Source: Deinococcus ficus (GTDB lineage Bacteria > Deinococcota > Deinococci > Deinococcales > Deinococcaceae). Taken from it: a DNA stretch of 64,000 bases. The stretch spans positions 608,001-672,000 of the forward strand of contig NZ_CP021081.1 of assembly GCF_003444775.1 (NCBI RefSeq), read 5' to 3'. Of this stretch, positions 9,503-20,472 are shown in pieces. Position numbers and translations under genes: made by a program. Under the pieces are notes generated by a model. That model was given only the letters and a program-made list of their open reading frames with translations, did no database searches and was not told the DNA's origin. Position 1 is the stretch's first letter. Every line of letters starts with the position of its first letter.

Positions 9503-10134
9503 TCCGGGTGTGCCTCGTGGAGGACCAGATGCTGGTCCGCCAGGGCCTGCGCAGCATGCTGTCCCTCGCGGACGACATCGAGGTCACCGCCGAGGCCGAG
9601 GACGGCCTGCAGGCGCTGACCGTGGTGCCGCAGGCCCGCCCGGACGTCCTGCTGCTCGACCACCAGATGCCGCACCTGGACGGCCTGGGCGTGCTGCGCC
9701 GGCTGGGCGAACGGCAGGCCCTGCCGCCCACGCTGGTCCTCACCACGTTCAGCGACGACGACCTGCTGCTCGACAGCGTTCAGGCCGGCGCCCGCGGCTA
9801 CCTGCTCAAGGACGTGTCGCTGGACGTGCTGCTTCAGGCGATCCGCACGCTGGCCGGCGGGGGCCGCTGGTGGCAGCCGGCCCTGACGACCCGCACCACC
9901 CGCGCCGCGCAGCAGGGCCGCCCCCCTACCCCGGATGACCCCGTGTCTCTCACGCAGCGGGAGCAGGAGGTCCTGCGCCTGATGGCCGGCGGGTTCAGCA
10001 ACCGCGAGATCGCCCGCATGACCACCACCACCGAGGGCACCATCAAGGGCTACGTCTCGAACATCCTCACCAAGATGGGTGTGCGTGACCGCACCCGCGC
10101 CGTGCTCAAGGCTATGGAAACCCGCCTGCTGTAA
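9499..10134 (+). CDS. LuxR/NarL-family response regulator
   Basis: A 211-aa regulator paired with the upstream kinase by a 4-nt GTGA overlap. The receiver has the acidic pair ED near the N-terminus, phospho-acceptor Asp54 in DVLLLDHQMPHLDG, and Lys in GYLLKDVSLD. The C-terminal LuxR helix-turn-helix (about 148-208) reads LTQREQEVLRLMAGGFSNREI followed by the GTIKGYVSNILTKM recognition helix. Targets are unknown; the phospholipase A2 gene just upstream and the system's own operon are candidates by proximity. Confidence 0.95.
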   Translation: MIRVCLVEDQMLVRQGLRSMLSLADDIEVTAEAEDGLQALTVVPQARPDVLLLDHQMPHLDGLGVLRRLGERQALPPTLVLTTFSDDDLLLDSVQAGARGYLLKDVSLDVLLQAIRTLAGGGRWWQPALTTRTTRAAQQGRPPTPDDPVSLTQREQEVLRLMAGGFSNREIARMTTTTEGTIKGYVSNILTKMGVRDRTRAVLKAMETRLL

Positions 10135-10171
10135 GGGGCAGGAGGTCGGGCTTTTCACGCCGGCACTGAAA

Positions 10172-10210
10172 GAACGCCCCCAGCGTCAAGGGAAAGACCT
10201 GGAGGCGTTC
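10172..10210. terminator. Imperfect hairpin between convergent regulator and murA
   Basis: GAACGCC plus CCAG pairs with CTGG plus GGCGTTC across one mismatch, with a 15-nt loop. It could end either transcript. No long T-run is seen. Confidence 0.45.
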
Positions 10211-10229
10211 CGGTGCGTTCTGCTCCGGC

Positions 10230-11510
<1,281 letters not shown>

Positions 11511-11845
11511 GGGTGATTCCTTTGAACGTGCCGCGGAAGCCCGGGCGCGGGATGGGTCGGGTGCAGGGTGAGGCCGGGACTCCGGGCGGGGCGGCAGAGC
11601 GGCACCGTCACGGAACGCCAACGTGGGTGCATGTTACACATCTTGCTCACTGCACGTCTAGGAGAAAGCCCCCATGTGCCGTGAAGGGCCCGCACATGAA
11701 GCCGGAGCCTCAGGGGCGCAGCGTTGCCCGGCACCCCGGAGCATTATGAGGTTCTTGAGTGCCGTGCACACGCGTGCTACGCTGCCAGGGCACGCTCAGC
11801 CCCTCCCGGCACGGCCGGACCCCCGGGACGCGCACCAGGAGACGC
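11511..11845. other. 335-nt intergenic region between divergent murA and the 74-aa gene
   Basis: The longest gene-free stretch in the window. On the murA side a TGTGTAACAT segment (minus strand, near 11628-11637) could be a -10 element. In the middle, CATGTGC at 11673-11679 and GCACATG at 11692-11698 form a perfect 7-bp inverted repeat with a 12-nt spacer. On the other side lies a good -35/-10 pair for the 74-aa gene. A possible 83-aa frame from 11674 overlaps that gene and is not credible. No RNA gene is recognised. Confidence 0.5.
11755..11783 (+). promoter_or_regulatory. Sigma-A-type promoter of the 74-aa gene
   Basis: TTGAGT at 11755-11760 and TACGCT at 11778-11783 are separated by exactly 17 nt. 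This is one of the few clear two-box promoters in the window, and the gene it serves has a true leader and Shine-Dalgarno. Confidence 0.65.
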
Positions 11846-12070
11846 ATGCCGAAGAAGGAACGCAAACGCCTGCAGGTGGTCATCAGCGAGGAACAGGACG
11901 CCCTGCTGACCCGCACCGCCTATGAACTGTCCAGCCCTGAACGCCTGATCAGCAAGAGCGAGGTCGTGCGGCTCGCCATCGAGAAGATCGCCCAGGAACT
12001 CGGCGAGGGCGACCACCTCGACCAGTACCGCGCGCTCCTCGACACCGAAGGCGTCACCGACGAGAGCTGA
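11846..12070 (+). CDS. Small putative ribbon-helix-helix DNA-binding protein
   Basis: A 74-aa protein with a basic N-terminus (MPKKERKRLQVVISEEQDALL) followed by helices with SKSEVVRLAIEKIAQEL and an acidic tail. The order short beta-strand (RLQVVIS), helix, turn, helix matches ribbon-helix-helix (CopG/Arc-like) regulators, which bind DNA as dimers. AGGAGA just before the ATG sets the start. No toxin partner lies beside it, so an orphan autoregulator or regulator of murA is possible. The fold call is by eye. Confidence 0.75.
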   Translation: MPKKERKRLQVVISEEQDALLTRTAYELSSPERLISKSEVVRLAIEKIAQELGEGDHLDQYRALLDTEGVTDES

Positions 12071-12089
12071 CCCCTGGCCCCTGAGAGAA

Positions 12090-12114
12090 CGCCGCCCAGT
12101 GAACCTGGGCGGCG
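12090..12114. terminator. Bidirectional terminator hairpin
   Basis: CGCCGCCCAG (12090-12099) pairs perfectly with CTGGGCGGCG (12105-12114) around a 5-nt loop. It lies between the convergent 74-aa gene and DUF1801 gene, and the flanks extend the stem with one mismatch. Confidence 0.7.
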
Positions 12115-12137
12115 CTCTGCGTTGAAGGAAGGAAAAT

Positions 12138-12584
12138 TCAGCCGGCTGCCTGCCGCACCAGCGCCCGGACGCGCTCCTCCACCGCGTCCGTCCAATCGCG
12201 CAGCGCGAACGCCGTGGGCCACATCGCCCCGTCATCCAGCGCGGCCGCGTCCCCGAACCCCAGCGTGGCGTACCGGGCCTTGAACTTCCCCGCCGCCTGG
12301 AAGAAACACACGACCTTGCCCTGCCGCGCGTACGCGGGCATGCCGTACCACAGTTTCGGCGTGAGCTGCGGCGCCGCGGCCCTCACGGCCGCGTGCACAC
12401 GCTCAGCCAGGTCCCGGTCCTCGCCGGTCAGTTCGGCGATCTTCGCCCGCACCTCCGCGTCCGGGTCGGCGGCCTTGCCTGCCCGCTGCTCCTTCACGCG
12501 CTCCCGCATCGCGGCGCGCTCCTCGGCCGTGAAGCCTTCCCCGCCTGACCCACCCGGGGCGGCTGTTCTCCTGGATTTCGTCAT
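12138..12584 (-). CDS. DUF1801-domain protein (YdhG/YjhX-like)
   Basis: A 148-aa protein. Residues about 60-145 form a DUF1801-like domain with [25 protein letters not shown] and [11 protein letters not shown], the signature of small soluble proteins sometimes annotated as iron chaperones; their biochemical role is not established. The N-terminal 50 residues are charged and probably flexible ([15 protein letters not shown]). GGAGGAGG ending 5 nt before the ATG at 12584 clearly fixes the start. It is the last gene of a cluster with a VOC protein and an AraC-type regulator. Confidence 0.8.
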   Translation of the reverse strand: MTKSRRTAAPGGSGGEGFTAEERAAMRERVKEQRAGKAADPDAEVRAKIAELTGEDRDLAERVHAAVRAAAPQLTPKLWYGMPAYARQGKVVCFFQAAGKFKARYATLGFGDAAALDDGAMWPTAFALRDWTDAVEERVRALVRQAAG

Positions 12585-12626
12585 CTGTTCCTCCTCCGGG
12601 CGCGCGGCGCCCTGCATTCCAGGTGC

Positions 12627-13049
12627 TCAGGGCTGCGCCGGGCGCCGCGCCTGGATGCGCAGCAGGTTCCCGGCCGAGTCACGCACCGCGCCGTCCCGCA
12701 CCCCGTACGGCTGCTCGGTGGGCTCCTGCACGATCTCCGCCCCCGCCGCCCGCAGCTGCTCGAACACGCCGTCCAGGTCCGGGGTGGCAAGGTTCAGGCC
12801 GGCGTACGTGCCCTTGGCCATCATCTCCGCGATCATGCGGCGCTCGGCTTCGGTCACGCCCGGATCGGCCGCCGGGGGGCACAGCACGATGGACGTGCCC
12901 GGTTGCCCGGCCGGGCCCACCGTGATCCAGCGCAGGCCGGCGTACCCCACGTCGGCCCGCACCTCGAAGCCCAGCAGGTCGCGGTAGAAGGCCAGCGTGG
13001 CGTCCGGGTCCTGATGCGGCAGGAACGTCTCGTGAATCTGCAGGTCCAT
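12627..13049 (-). CDS. VOC-superfamily (glyoxalase/bleomycin-resistance) protein
   Basis: A 140-aa protein with two beta-alpha-beta-beta-beta modules. The first has DPDATLAFYRDLLGFEVRADV and the second YAGLNLATPDLDGVFEQLRAAGAEIVQEP, ending in VRDSAGNLLRIQ. Members are metal-dependent lyases, dioxygenases or binding proteins; the substrate cannot be read here. The AraC-type gene lies 9 nt upstream and DUF1801 43 nt downstream. A separate TAGACT 6 nt before its ATG suggests an internal leaderless promoter in addition to read-through. Confidence 0.85.
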   Translation of the reverse strand: MDLQIHETFLPHQDPDATLAFYRDLLGFEVRADVGYAGLRWITVGPAGQPGTSIVLCPPAADPGVTEAERRMIAEMMAKGTYAGLNLATPDLDGVFEQLRAAGAEIVQEPTEQPYGVRDGAVRDSAGNLLRIQARRPAQP

Positions 13050-13055
13050 GCCCGG

Positions 13056-13061
13056 AGTCTA
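13056..13061 (-). promoter_or_regulatory. -10 hexamer, internal leaderless promoter of the VOC gene
   Basis: TAGACT on the minus strand with 6 nt to the ATG at 13049. It overlaps the stop region of the AraC-type gene. Confidence 0.5.
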
Positions 13062-13460
13062 GGAGCGCCCGGCCTCCTCCGCTTCTCGATTCCTGACCGG
13101 CCGGGTCACCCGCCGCGCCACGCAGGGCGGCAACTCTGCCTCGCCGCTCGTCACCTGCTGCCGGTACACGCTGGGCGGCACGCCCACCAGCTCCGTGAAG
13201 CGCGTGCTGAAGGTCCCCAGCGACGAGCACCCCACCTCGAAGCACACCTGCGTCACGCTCAGCTGGCCGGCGCGCAGCAGCGCCATCGCCCGCTCGATGC
13301 GGCGGGTCATCAGGTACGCGTACGGGGACTCGCCGTACGCCCGTCGGAACAGCCGGCTCAGGTGCCCGGCCGACATGTTCACGCTCCGCGCCAGCGCCGG
13401 GACGTCCAGCGGCTGCGCGTACTCCCGGTCAATCCGGTCGCGCACCCGCCGCAGCCGCAC
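13059..13460 (-). CDS. Short AraC-family transcriptional regulator
   Basis: A 133-aa protein consisting mainly of the two AraC helix-turn-helix motifs: first PLDVPALARSVNMSAGHLSRLFRRAYGESP, second LSVTQVCFEVGCSSLGTFSTRFTELVGVPPSVYR. No ligand-binding domain is present, so it resembles SoxS/MarA-size activators. The start used is GTG at 13460; the frame stays open upstream into the end of the NlpC/P60 gene, so a few more residues from a non-standard start are possible. Its neighbours, a VOC protein and DUF1801, are likely targets. Confidence 0.82.
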   Translation of the reverse strand: MRLRRVRDRIDREYAQPLDVPALARSVNMSAGHLSRLFRRAYGESPYAYLMTRRIERAMALLRAGQLSVTQVCFEVGCSSLGTFSTRFTELVGVPPSVYRQQVTSGEAELPPCVARRVTRPVRNREAEEAGRS

Positions 13461-13489
13461 CAGGTCGCCCAGGGGCAGGGGCCGGTCCT

Positions 13490-14443
13490 TCAGAGTTTTG
13501 CCGCCATGACGCCCGCCAGCACCCGGCGCGCGCCCACGAACCGCGGCGCCCAGTACCGGTCGGCCTGCAGGCGGTCCACGGTGACCTGCCCGCGGTAACT
13601 GTTCGCGCTCACGAACTGGTCGTCACCCAGGTAGATGCCCACGTGCGTCACGCGGCCCTCCTGGTTCACGTCGAAGAACACCAGGTCGCCCGGCAGCAGC
13701 GCGTCCGGCGTGACCGGCAGGCCCACCTGCGCCTGCGCGGCGCTCACGCGCGGCAGCTTCACGCCCAGCGGCGTGAACACCTGCAGCACCAGCCCGCTGC
13801 AGTCCGTTCCGGTGCGGGTGGTGCCGCCCAGCACGTACGGCGTGCCCAGGAACGACAGCGCCGAGGCTCGCCAGTCGCCGCCAGCCAGGGGGGCGGTGGG
13901 CAGCGCGGGGCTGCCGGTCACGGGCGCGGCCCCGGGCAGGGGAAGGCTGAGGGCAGCCGGCGCTGAGGGGGCCGGCGTTGCGGGCGCGGTGACCAGGGCC
14001 GGGCCCACGTCCACCGCGCCGGCGGGCAGGGTCAGCACCTGCCCGACCGCGAGTTTCTGCTCCGGGGTCAGGCTGTTGGTGGCCTGCAGGGCGTCCACGG
14101 TCACGTGGTAGCGGCGGGCCAGGGCGTACAGCGTCTCGCCGGGCTGCACGGTGTGGCTGGCCGGGGCCGCGCGCAGCAGCAGCACCTGCCCGACCTTCAG
14201 GTCCGGCGTCTGCAGGCCGTTCAGGGCCAGCAGGGCGTCCACGCTGAGCCCGGCGCGCCGCGCGATGCTGTACGCGGTGTCGCCGGGCTGCACGATCACC
14301 TGCGCAGGTATGCCGGGTGCGGCAGGAAGAGGTGCCGCGACGGGGGCTGCCGTCTGCGCGGCCACGGGGGCGGTCAGGGCGAGGGTGAAGGTCAGGCCGG
14401 TCAGGGCGCGGCGCAGGGGGAACGCGGTAGAGGAGTTGGGCAT
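13490..14443 (-). CDS. Secreted LysM-LysM-NlpC/P60 peptidoglycan hydrolase
   Basis: A 317-aa exported cell-wall endopeptidase. Residues 1-30 are a signal peptide with an Arg pair and VAAQ cleavage region. LysM domains at about 48-90 (VQPGDTAYSIARRAG) and 96-139 (VQPGETLYALARRYH) bind glycan; a Pro/Ala linker follows. The NlpC/P60 domain from about 190 has catalytic Cys215 in GTDCSGLV and His267 in VTHVGIYLG. Of several in-frame starts, the ATG at 14443 is preferred because GGTGA lies 7 nt upstream; starts at 14479 or 14518 would only lengthen the N-terminus. Confidence 0.88.
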   Translation of the reverse strand: MPNSSTAFPLRRALTGLTFTLALTAPVAAQTAAPVAAPLPAAPGIPAQVIVQPGDTAYSIARRAGLSVDALLALNGLQTPDLKVGQVLLLRAAPASHTVQPGETLYALARRYHVTVDALQATNSLTPEQKLAVGQVLTLPAGAVDVGPALVTAPATPAPSAPAALSLPLPGAAPVTGSPALPTAPLAGGDWRASALSFLGTPYVLGGTTRTGTDCSGLVLQVFTPLGVKLPRVSAAQAQVGLPVTPDALLPGDLVFFDVNQEGRVTHVGIYLGDDQFVSANSYRGQVTVDRLQADRYWAPRFVGARRVLAGVMAAKL

Positions 14444-14663
14444 CAGGGAGTCACCAGTCGGGGCAGCTGAGGTGGACATGAAGCCGGAGAAAAGTCCAGA
14501 TGAAGGATTCCCCCGCACAGTAACACCCCCGGCCCGCCCCTGCCTATCCCCCGGAAACCGGGCCGCGCCCTGTCCCAGCCGGCCGGGAGGTCACGTCAGC
14601 GCCCAAATGCGGTCCCTGCCCCAGTGCAGGACCGCTTACGGACAGCGCCCGGGCCGGCGCGCC

Positions 14664-14669
14664 TATGCT
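14664..14669 (+). promoter_or_regulatory. -10 hexamer, leaderless promoter of the MFS exporter
   Basis: TATGCT with 7 nt to the GTG at 14677. The ATG inside the hexamer is in frame but is better read as promoter than start. Confidence 0.6.
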
Positions 14670-14676
14670 GGGCGGC

Positions 14677-15975
<1,299 letters not shown>

Positions 15976-16119
15976 TCCCAGCGACTGGGCAGAGGGCGGT
16001 TCCGGGCGCCTTGACGGACTGCTGAGACTCCTGTCATTTGTGCCGCGAAGGCGTCCAGCACACAAGTTTTCTGTACCGGGTGCAGGGCGGGTGACGGGCG
16101 CCCGCCGGGGGGAATGCAC

Positions 16120-16125
16120 TATGCT
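16120..16125 (+). promoter_or_regulatory. -10 hexamer, leaderless promoter of the 53-aa gene
   Basis: TATGCT with 6 nt to the ATG at 16132. The promoter strengthens the case for this short gene. Confidence 0.6.
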
Positions 16126-16131
16126 GCGGGC

Positions 16132-16293
16132 ATGGGTTCCAGACGTACCGCCCCCCGCAGCCAGGGCCTGCTCACGTGGGCGCTTCTCCTGATCGGCGTC
16201 GGCGCACTCCTCGGCATCGGCGCGGCCTCCGCGTACCTGGGCCGGAAGGACCGCCTCCAGCCGGAGGACCCCGACACCCCCCTGTTCATCTGA
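16132..16293 (+). CDS. 53-aa single-pass membrane peptide
   Basis: A small protein not described by any family I recognise. Residues 1-13 are basic (two Arg pairs), residues 14-36 form one Gly/Ala/Leu-rich membrane helix (TWALLLIGVGALLGIGAASAYL), and the tail is charged and acidic (RKDRLQPEDPDTP). It has its own leaderless promoter and ends 5 nt before a perfect terminator hairpin, so it is probably monocistronic. Positive-inside reasoning puts the N-terminus in the cytoplasm. Glycines spaced through the helix suggest helix packing in a dimer or complex. Confidence 0.72.
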   Translation: MGSRRTAPRSQGLLTWALLLIGVGALLGIGAASAYLGRKDRLQPEDPDTPLFI

Positions 16294-16297
16294 ATCT

Positions 16298-16324
16298 CCG
16301 CCCTGGCCTCATACGCCAGGGCGG
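16298..16324. terminator. Bidirectional terminator
   Basis: A perfect 10-bp stem, CCGCCCTGGC (16298-16307) and GCCAGGGCGG (16315-16324), with a 7-nt loop. It lies between the 53-aa gene and the convergent SLC13-type transporter. Confidence 0.75.
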
Positions 16325-16339
16325 TCTGCTTCAGGCCGC

Positions 16340-18103
16340 TCAGGGCGCGGCGTGGAACGGCCACACCAGCGGGATCACCAGCATCGCCACCACGAAGGTC
16401 ACCACGGTCAGCCCCAGGCCCACCCGCACGAAGTCCAGGAAGGTGTAGCGCCCCGGGCCATACACCAGCATGCAGCTCGGCTCCAGCGGCGTGATGAACG
16501 AGTTGCTTGCCGCGATCGTGATGCCGATCACGAAAGGCCGCGGGTCGTAGCCCAGCACCTTCGCCGTGCCGATCGCCAGGGGCAGCATCACCAGCGCCGC
16601 CGCCTGGTTGCTCATCGGCTGCGTGAGGGCCACCGTCACCAGAAACAGCGCCGCCAGCAGCCCGTACGGCCCCAGCGGGTCCAGCACGCCCGACAGCTCC
16701 CCGGTGAGCACCTTCGCGGCGCCCGTCGCCTCGAACGCCGTGCCGAACGCCAGCATGCACGCCACCAGAACGATCACCGGCCACTCCACCGCGCCGTACG
16801 CCTCCTCCGGCGTGATCAGGCGCAGCATCAGGCTCAGCGCCACGGCCACCACCACCGCCACCGCCAGCGGCACCAGCCCCAGCCCGCCCAGCACCACCGC
16901 CCCGCCGAACACCATCAGCGCCGCCGGCGCCCGGCGCAGGTCCGACTGCCGCTGCGTGAGGTCCCCCATCACCACAAGGTGCTCGCCCAGCCCGTCGATG
17001 CGGGTGGCGTCCCCCTGCATCAGCAACACGTCCCCCACCCGCACCCGCAGGTCCGCCATGCGCTCCAGCGTCTTCTGTCGGCGGTGCACCGCCAGCACGC
17101 TCACCCCGTAACGCTCCCGGAAGCGGGACTCCTTCAGGGTGCGGCCCAGCAGGGTACTGCCCGGCATCACCACGGCCTCCACCAGCCGCACCTCGGCCGG
17201 CGACGCGGCGCTCACGCCCTGCAGTTTCTGCTCGCTCTTGCTGACCACGCCCAGCGTGTTCTTCCCGGCCAGGATACGCTCGGTGGGCCCCTCCACCGCC
17301 AGCGTGTCCCCGGCCCGCACCAGGAAGTGCGGCGGGGGCGCGTACACCGTCTCCGCGCCGCGCCGGACCGCCACCACCGTCAGGCCGTGGTCGCGGCCCA
17401 GGCCCGTCTCCCGCAGCGTCAGCCCGTCCAGCGGGCTGCCGGGCTCGACCGTCAGGTCCGCGAGGTACTCGCGCAGCGACTCCTCCAGATGCGCCTCCCG
17501 CGCCGGCAGCAGCCGCGGCGCCACGAAGAACAGGTACAGCAGCCCGATCAGCGCTGTGGGAATCCCCACCCACGCCAGCTCGAAGAACCCCAGGGGCCGC
17601 AGACCGGTGGTGGGCAGCGCGCCCGACACCACCAGATTCGTGCTCGTGCCGATCAGGGTGACGGTACCCCCCAGGATGCTCGCGAACGCCAGCGGCATCA
17701 GCGCCCGGCTGGCCGGCAGCCCGGCGCGGCGCGACATCCCCGCCACCACCGGCAGGAACACCGCCGTGGTCGCCGTGTTGCTGGTAAAGGCACTCACGCC
17801 CGCCACCGTCCCCAGCACCCCGCGCAGCATCCCGTGCGGGTTCCGCGCCCGGCGGGCCAGCGCCGCGCCGATCCACTCGATCACCCCGGCCCGCAGCAGC
17901 ACCCGCGTCAGGATGAACAGGCCCGCCAGGGTAAGCACCGTGTCGCTCCCGAACCCCGCGAACGCCTCCTTGGGCGTCAGCAGGCCGGTGACCAGCAGCG
18001 CCGAGAGCAGGCCCAGCGCAGTGACGTCCACCGGCAGCCACTCGGTGGCGAACAGCAGCAGGGCGAGCAGAAACAAGATCAGCACGATGGTGACCGGGTC
18101 CAT
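16340..18103 (-). CDS. SLC13/DASS-type anion transporter with two RCK_C domains
   Basis: A 587-aa inner-membrane protein with helices at both ends and a soluble insert in the middle. N-terminal transmembrane motifs include GFGSDTVLTLAGLFILTRVL and SNTATTAVFLPVVAGM; GTSTNLVVSGAL is a substrate-loop signature of the sodium/sulfate (DASS) and arsenite/citrate (ArsB/CitT) group. Residues about 200-370 hold two TrkA-C/RCK_C modules (LTLRETGLGRDHGLTVVAVRRG and TLKESRFRERYGVSVLAVHRR). C-terminal QPMSNQAAALVMLP and ASNSFITPLEPSCMLVYGPG repeat the pore motif. AAGGAG 8 nt upstream sets the ATG. Sulfate or dicarboxylate are likely substrates. Confidence 0.9.
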   Translation of the reverse strand: MDPVTIVLILFLLALLLFATEWLPVDVTALGLLSALLVTGLLTPKEAFAGFGSDTVLTLAGLFILTRVLLRAGVIEWIGAALARRARNPHGMLRGVLGTVAGVSAFTSNTATTAVFLPVVAGMSRRAGLPASRALMPLAFASILGGTVTLIGTSTNLVVSGALPTTGLRPLGFFELAWVGIPTALIGLLYLFFVAPRLLPAREAHLEESLREYLADLTVEPGSPLDGLTLRETGLGRDHGLTVVAVRRGAETVYAPPPHFLVRAGDTLAVEGPTERILAGKNTLGVVSKSEQKLQGVSAASPAEVRLVEAVVMPGSTLLGRTLKESRFRERYGVSVLAVHRRQKTLERMADLRVRVGDVLLMQGDATRIDGLGEHLVVMGDLTQRQSDLRRAPAALMVFGGAVVLGGLGLVPLAVAVVVAVALSLMLRLITPEEAYGAVEWPVIVLVACMLAFGTAFEATGAAKVLTGELSGVLDPLGPYGLLAALFLVTVALTQPMSNQAAALVMLPLAIGTAKVLGYDPRPFVIGITIAASNSFITPLEPSCMLVYGPGRYTFLDFVRVGLGLTVVTFVVAMLVIPLVWPFHAAP

Positions 18104-18214
18104 CAGAACAACTCCTTGAACATCAGGGGGCGGGGCGCCGGCGTGAACCGGGCAGGCCAGAGCGGCCCGCAGACCGGGCCACAGCCCGCGTCGGGCGCGG
18201 CCGGACCGGCGAAC

Positions 18215-19345
18215 TCAGGGGGCAGCGGAGCGGGGGAAGGCCGAACCCAACGCCAGCCGCGTCAGGGCGTCGGTGAGCACCGCGACCGCGCGGTCGTACT
18301 CCGCGAGATCCAGCCGCTCCTCCGGCGTGTGGTCCAGCGCGCTGTCCCCGGGGCCGTACGCCAGGGTCGGGACCGGCCAGTGCCCGGCCACCACATTCAT
18401 GTCACTCGTGCCGGTCTTGACCTTGAACACCGGCGTCCCGCCGTGCGCGCGAATCGCCACGCGCATCGCGCGGGTCAGCGCATTGTCCTTCGGGTGCCGC
18501 ACGGCCGTCTCATGCCCCACGAACTCCAGGTCCAGGCCGGCCAGGTCCGCCAGGGCGCCGCGCACCGCGGCCTCGGCCGCCTCCGGGCTCCAGGCGGGCG
18601 GCAGGCGGAACCCGAACGTCGCCCAGGCCTCCTGCGTCACGCCGTCCGAGCGGGCCCCCAGGTCCTGAATGGTGGCCTGCACGCCGTCGAACACCCCGCC
18701 ACCCGAGCCGGCCCCGGCTGCCCAGGTCCGCACCCGGAACCAGCCCTCGGTCAGGTCGTCGGCGGCGCTGGTGCCCTCACCGGCCGTGTGGAAGTTGTCC
18801 TTGCGCACGCGCACGCGCGCCACCAGCCGCCCCTTGTACCCCAGGGTCAGGCCCTCCCACGCGCTCGGCTCGCCGATCAGCACCGCGTCCGGGCGCAGCG
18901 CCGTGCGAATGTGCCGCGCGCCGCGGCTGCTGGGCGCCTCCTCCTCGGTCGCGCCGACCACCACGAACCGCGCCGCGGCCAGCGCCCCGGCCGGCAGCGC
19001 CGCCACCGCCGCGAGAAAGGCGCACAGCGGGCCCTTCGCGTCCACGCTGCCGCGCCCGTGCAGCACGCCGCGCTCGTCCACGTGCACCGGCAGGTCGCCG
19101 GGCACCGTGTCCATGTGCCCCAGCAGCGCCACCGTGAAGGGCCCTTGCCCGCGTTCCCCCACGGCGTTCCCGGCCTCGTCCACCCGCGCGGTGAAACCCC
19201 GCGCGTTCATCCACTCCACCAGGAAGGCCGCGACCTCGCCCTCCTGCCCGGACAGCGACGGAATCCGCACCGCCTCCGTCACCAGGGCCCGCGCGTCCTG
19301 CCGCGCCGCGTCCGTCAGCGCCGGGGCAGGCGCCGTCTCACTCAC
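18215..19345 (-). CDS. lysK: [LysW]-lysine hydrolase
   Basis: A 376-aa M20-type deacylase that releases lysine from the carrier protein LysW in the last step of the alpha-aminoadipate lysine pathway of Thermus and Deinococcus. Zinc ligands and catalytic residues appear in order: His in [11 protein letters not shown], Asp in [10 protein letters not shown], the Glu cluster in [14 protein letters not shown], and His in the C-terminal region; GTSDMNVV is typical for LysK/ArgE-like members. The GTG start at 19345 overlaps the upstream gene's stop in GTGAGTGA (8 nt), so translation is coupled. No other lys genes are in the window. Confidence 0.9.
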   Translation of the reverse strand: MSETAPAPALTDAARQDARALVTEAVRIPSLSGQEGEVAAFLVEWMNARGFTARVDEAGNAVGERGQGPFTVALLGHMDTVPGDLPVHVDERGVLHGRGSVDAKGPLCAFLAAVAALPAGALAAARFVVVGATEEEAPSSRGARHIRTALRPDAVLIGEPSAWEGLTLGYKGRLVARVRVRKDNFHTAGEGTSAADDLTEGWFRVRTWAAGAGSGGGVFDGVQATIQDLGARSDGVTQEAWATFGFRLPPAWSPEAAEAAVRGALADLAGLDLEFVGHETAVRHPKDNALTRAMRVAIRAHGGTPVFKVKTGTSDMNVVAGHWPVPTLAYGPGDSALDHTPEERLDLAEYDRAVAVLTDALTRLALGSAFPRSAAP

Positions 19346-20459
19346 CCGCGTCTCCCGTCAGGGCGCGGGTCAGGCCGGCCAGGAGCCGCGCCAGGTCCGC
19401 CACCGCCAGCAGCGCGATGCCCGCCACGCCGCCCGCAATGGCCGTCCACAGGCCCGCCAGCGGCGCCCCCTGCGTGAACTGCACGACCGCCAGCGCCAGC
19501 GTCGCCAGGAACATCACGCCGCCCAGCACCCGCAGCCGCCCCGCCCAGCCGGCCACCACGTCCGCCTGCCCCCCCAGGCCGGCCACGGTCGCCCGAACGG
19601 CGGGAGCAGGGGCGGGGGCCGGGAGGTCATTGCCCACCACTGGTGCGAGGTCAGGCTGAGGGGGCGCCACGGCGGGAGAGGGCGCCGCGGCAGGGGAGAG
19701 GAGCGACCGGGCCGTCTCGCCGGGCGTGGCCGGGCGGCTCACGACCGGCTCGGTGCGCACCACCGTCACCTCCCGCAGCGGCGCCTGTGCGGGGGCCGGC
19801 GGGGCCACGGGCGTCGGCGCCGGGCGGGTCGGCGTCGGGGCGAGGTCCGCCAGATCGTCCGTCTCCTCGGGCTCCGGCGTGGGCGTGACCGGGGTGACCG
19901 CGGCGGCCGGTCCGGGCACGTACCGCGGCTGGTGCAGCGGGCGGGGTGGGGGCGTGCTGCCCGCCTCCGTGGGGGCCGGGTCGTCGCCCAGCACGATGGG
20001 CTCGGGCCGTGGGGGGGCGGCGGGCGTGGGCTGCGGCGCCACCGGGGCCGGGCGGGGAACCGTCCGTTCTTGCGTCAGGGGGGCGGCGGCAGGGGGCGCG
20101 GCGCGCTGGGGAGCGGCCTGGGCCGGGCTGGCTCCCGGAGCGGCGGCCTCCTTGGCGCGGCGGGTGACGTCCCGCACCTCGTTGAAAAAGCCCTGCAGCC
20201 GCGCCGGGTCGAAGCCCACCAGACTGGCGCTCAGGGCCGTACCGGCGGGCGTTTCCACGCGCAGGATGCCTTCGGCGTCGCTGTGAATGCGGGTCAGGTC
20301 GCGCAGCGTCACGCGGCGGGTGCCGCCGGCGTCCTGGTACAGCAGGGTGTCGGGGGTCAGGACGAACAGGGCGTCCTCGCGTTCCAGGGCGGAGACGGGG
20401 GATTCGGTCAGGCCCACCGCCCGGAGCACCCCGGCGGCCCGCTGCGATACGTCACTCAT
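19338..20459 (-). CDS. Proline-rich membrane protein coupled to lysK
   Basis: A 373-aa protein of unknown function. Residues 1-100 form a compact domain of alternating strands ([30 protein letters not shown]) reminiscent of PH-like or photosystem-type barrels. Residues about 105-300 are a long Pro/Ala/Thr-rich linker. The C-terminus has two hydrophobic helices ([18 protein letters not shown] and [26 protein letters not shown]), so the folded domain is tethered to the membrane. The ATG at 20459 follows TATGCT by 7 nt. Overlap with lysK suggests they are made together, though no functional link is evident. Confidence 0.8.
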   Translation of the reverse strand: MSDVSQRAAGVLRAVGLTESPVSALEREDALFVLTPDTLLYQDAGGTRRVTLRDLTRIHSDAEGILRVETPAGTALSASLVGFDPARLQGFFNEVRDVTRRAKEAAAPGASPAQAAPQRAAPPAAAPLTQERTVPRPAPVAPQPTPAAPPRPEPIVLGDDPAPTEAGSTPPPRPLHQPRYVPGPAAAVTPVTPTPEPEETDDLADLAPTPTRPAPTPVAPPAPAQAPLREVTVVRTEPVVSRPATPGETARSLLSPAAAPSPAVAPPQPDLAPVVGNDLPAPAPAPAVRATVAGLGGQADVVAGWAGRLRVLGGVMFLATLALAVVQFTQGAPLAGLWTAIAGGVAGIALLAVADLARLLAGLTRALTGDAGE

Positions 20460-20466
20460 GCCGCGC

Positions 20467-20472
20467 AGCATA
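20467..20472 (-). promoter_or_regulatory. -10 hexamer, leaderless promoter of the lysK operon
   Basis: TATGCT on the minus strand with 7 nt to the ATG at 20459. Confidence 0.6.

Noticed and set aside
11674..11925. An 83-codon frame with GGAGAAAG before its ATG
   Set aside because: It overlaps the 74-aa gene out of frame, has unconvincing composition, and that gene has its own promoter and Shine-Dalgarno downstream.
14665..14676. ATG at 14665 as start of the MFS transporter
   Set aside because: This ATG is inside the TATGCT -10 hexamer; the GTG at 14677 has the spacing seen at other leaderless genes.
16352..19477. A 1041-codon open frame opposite the SLC13 transporter and lysK
   Set aside because: It is Arg/His/Gln-rich low-complexity sequence, typical of an antisense shadow in high-GC DNA, and two well-supported genes lie on the other strand.
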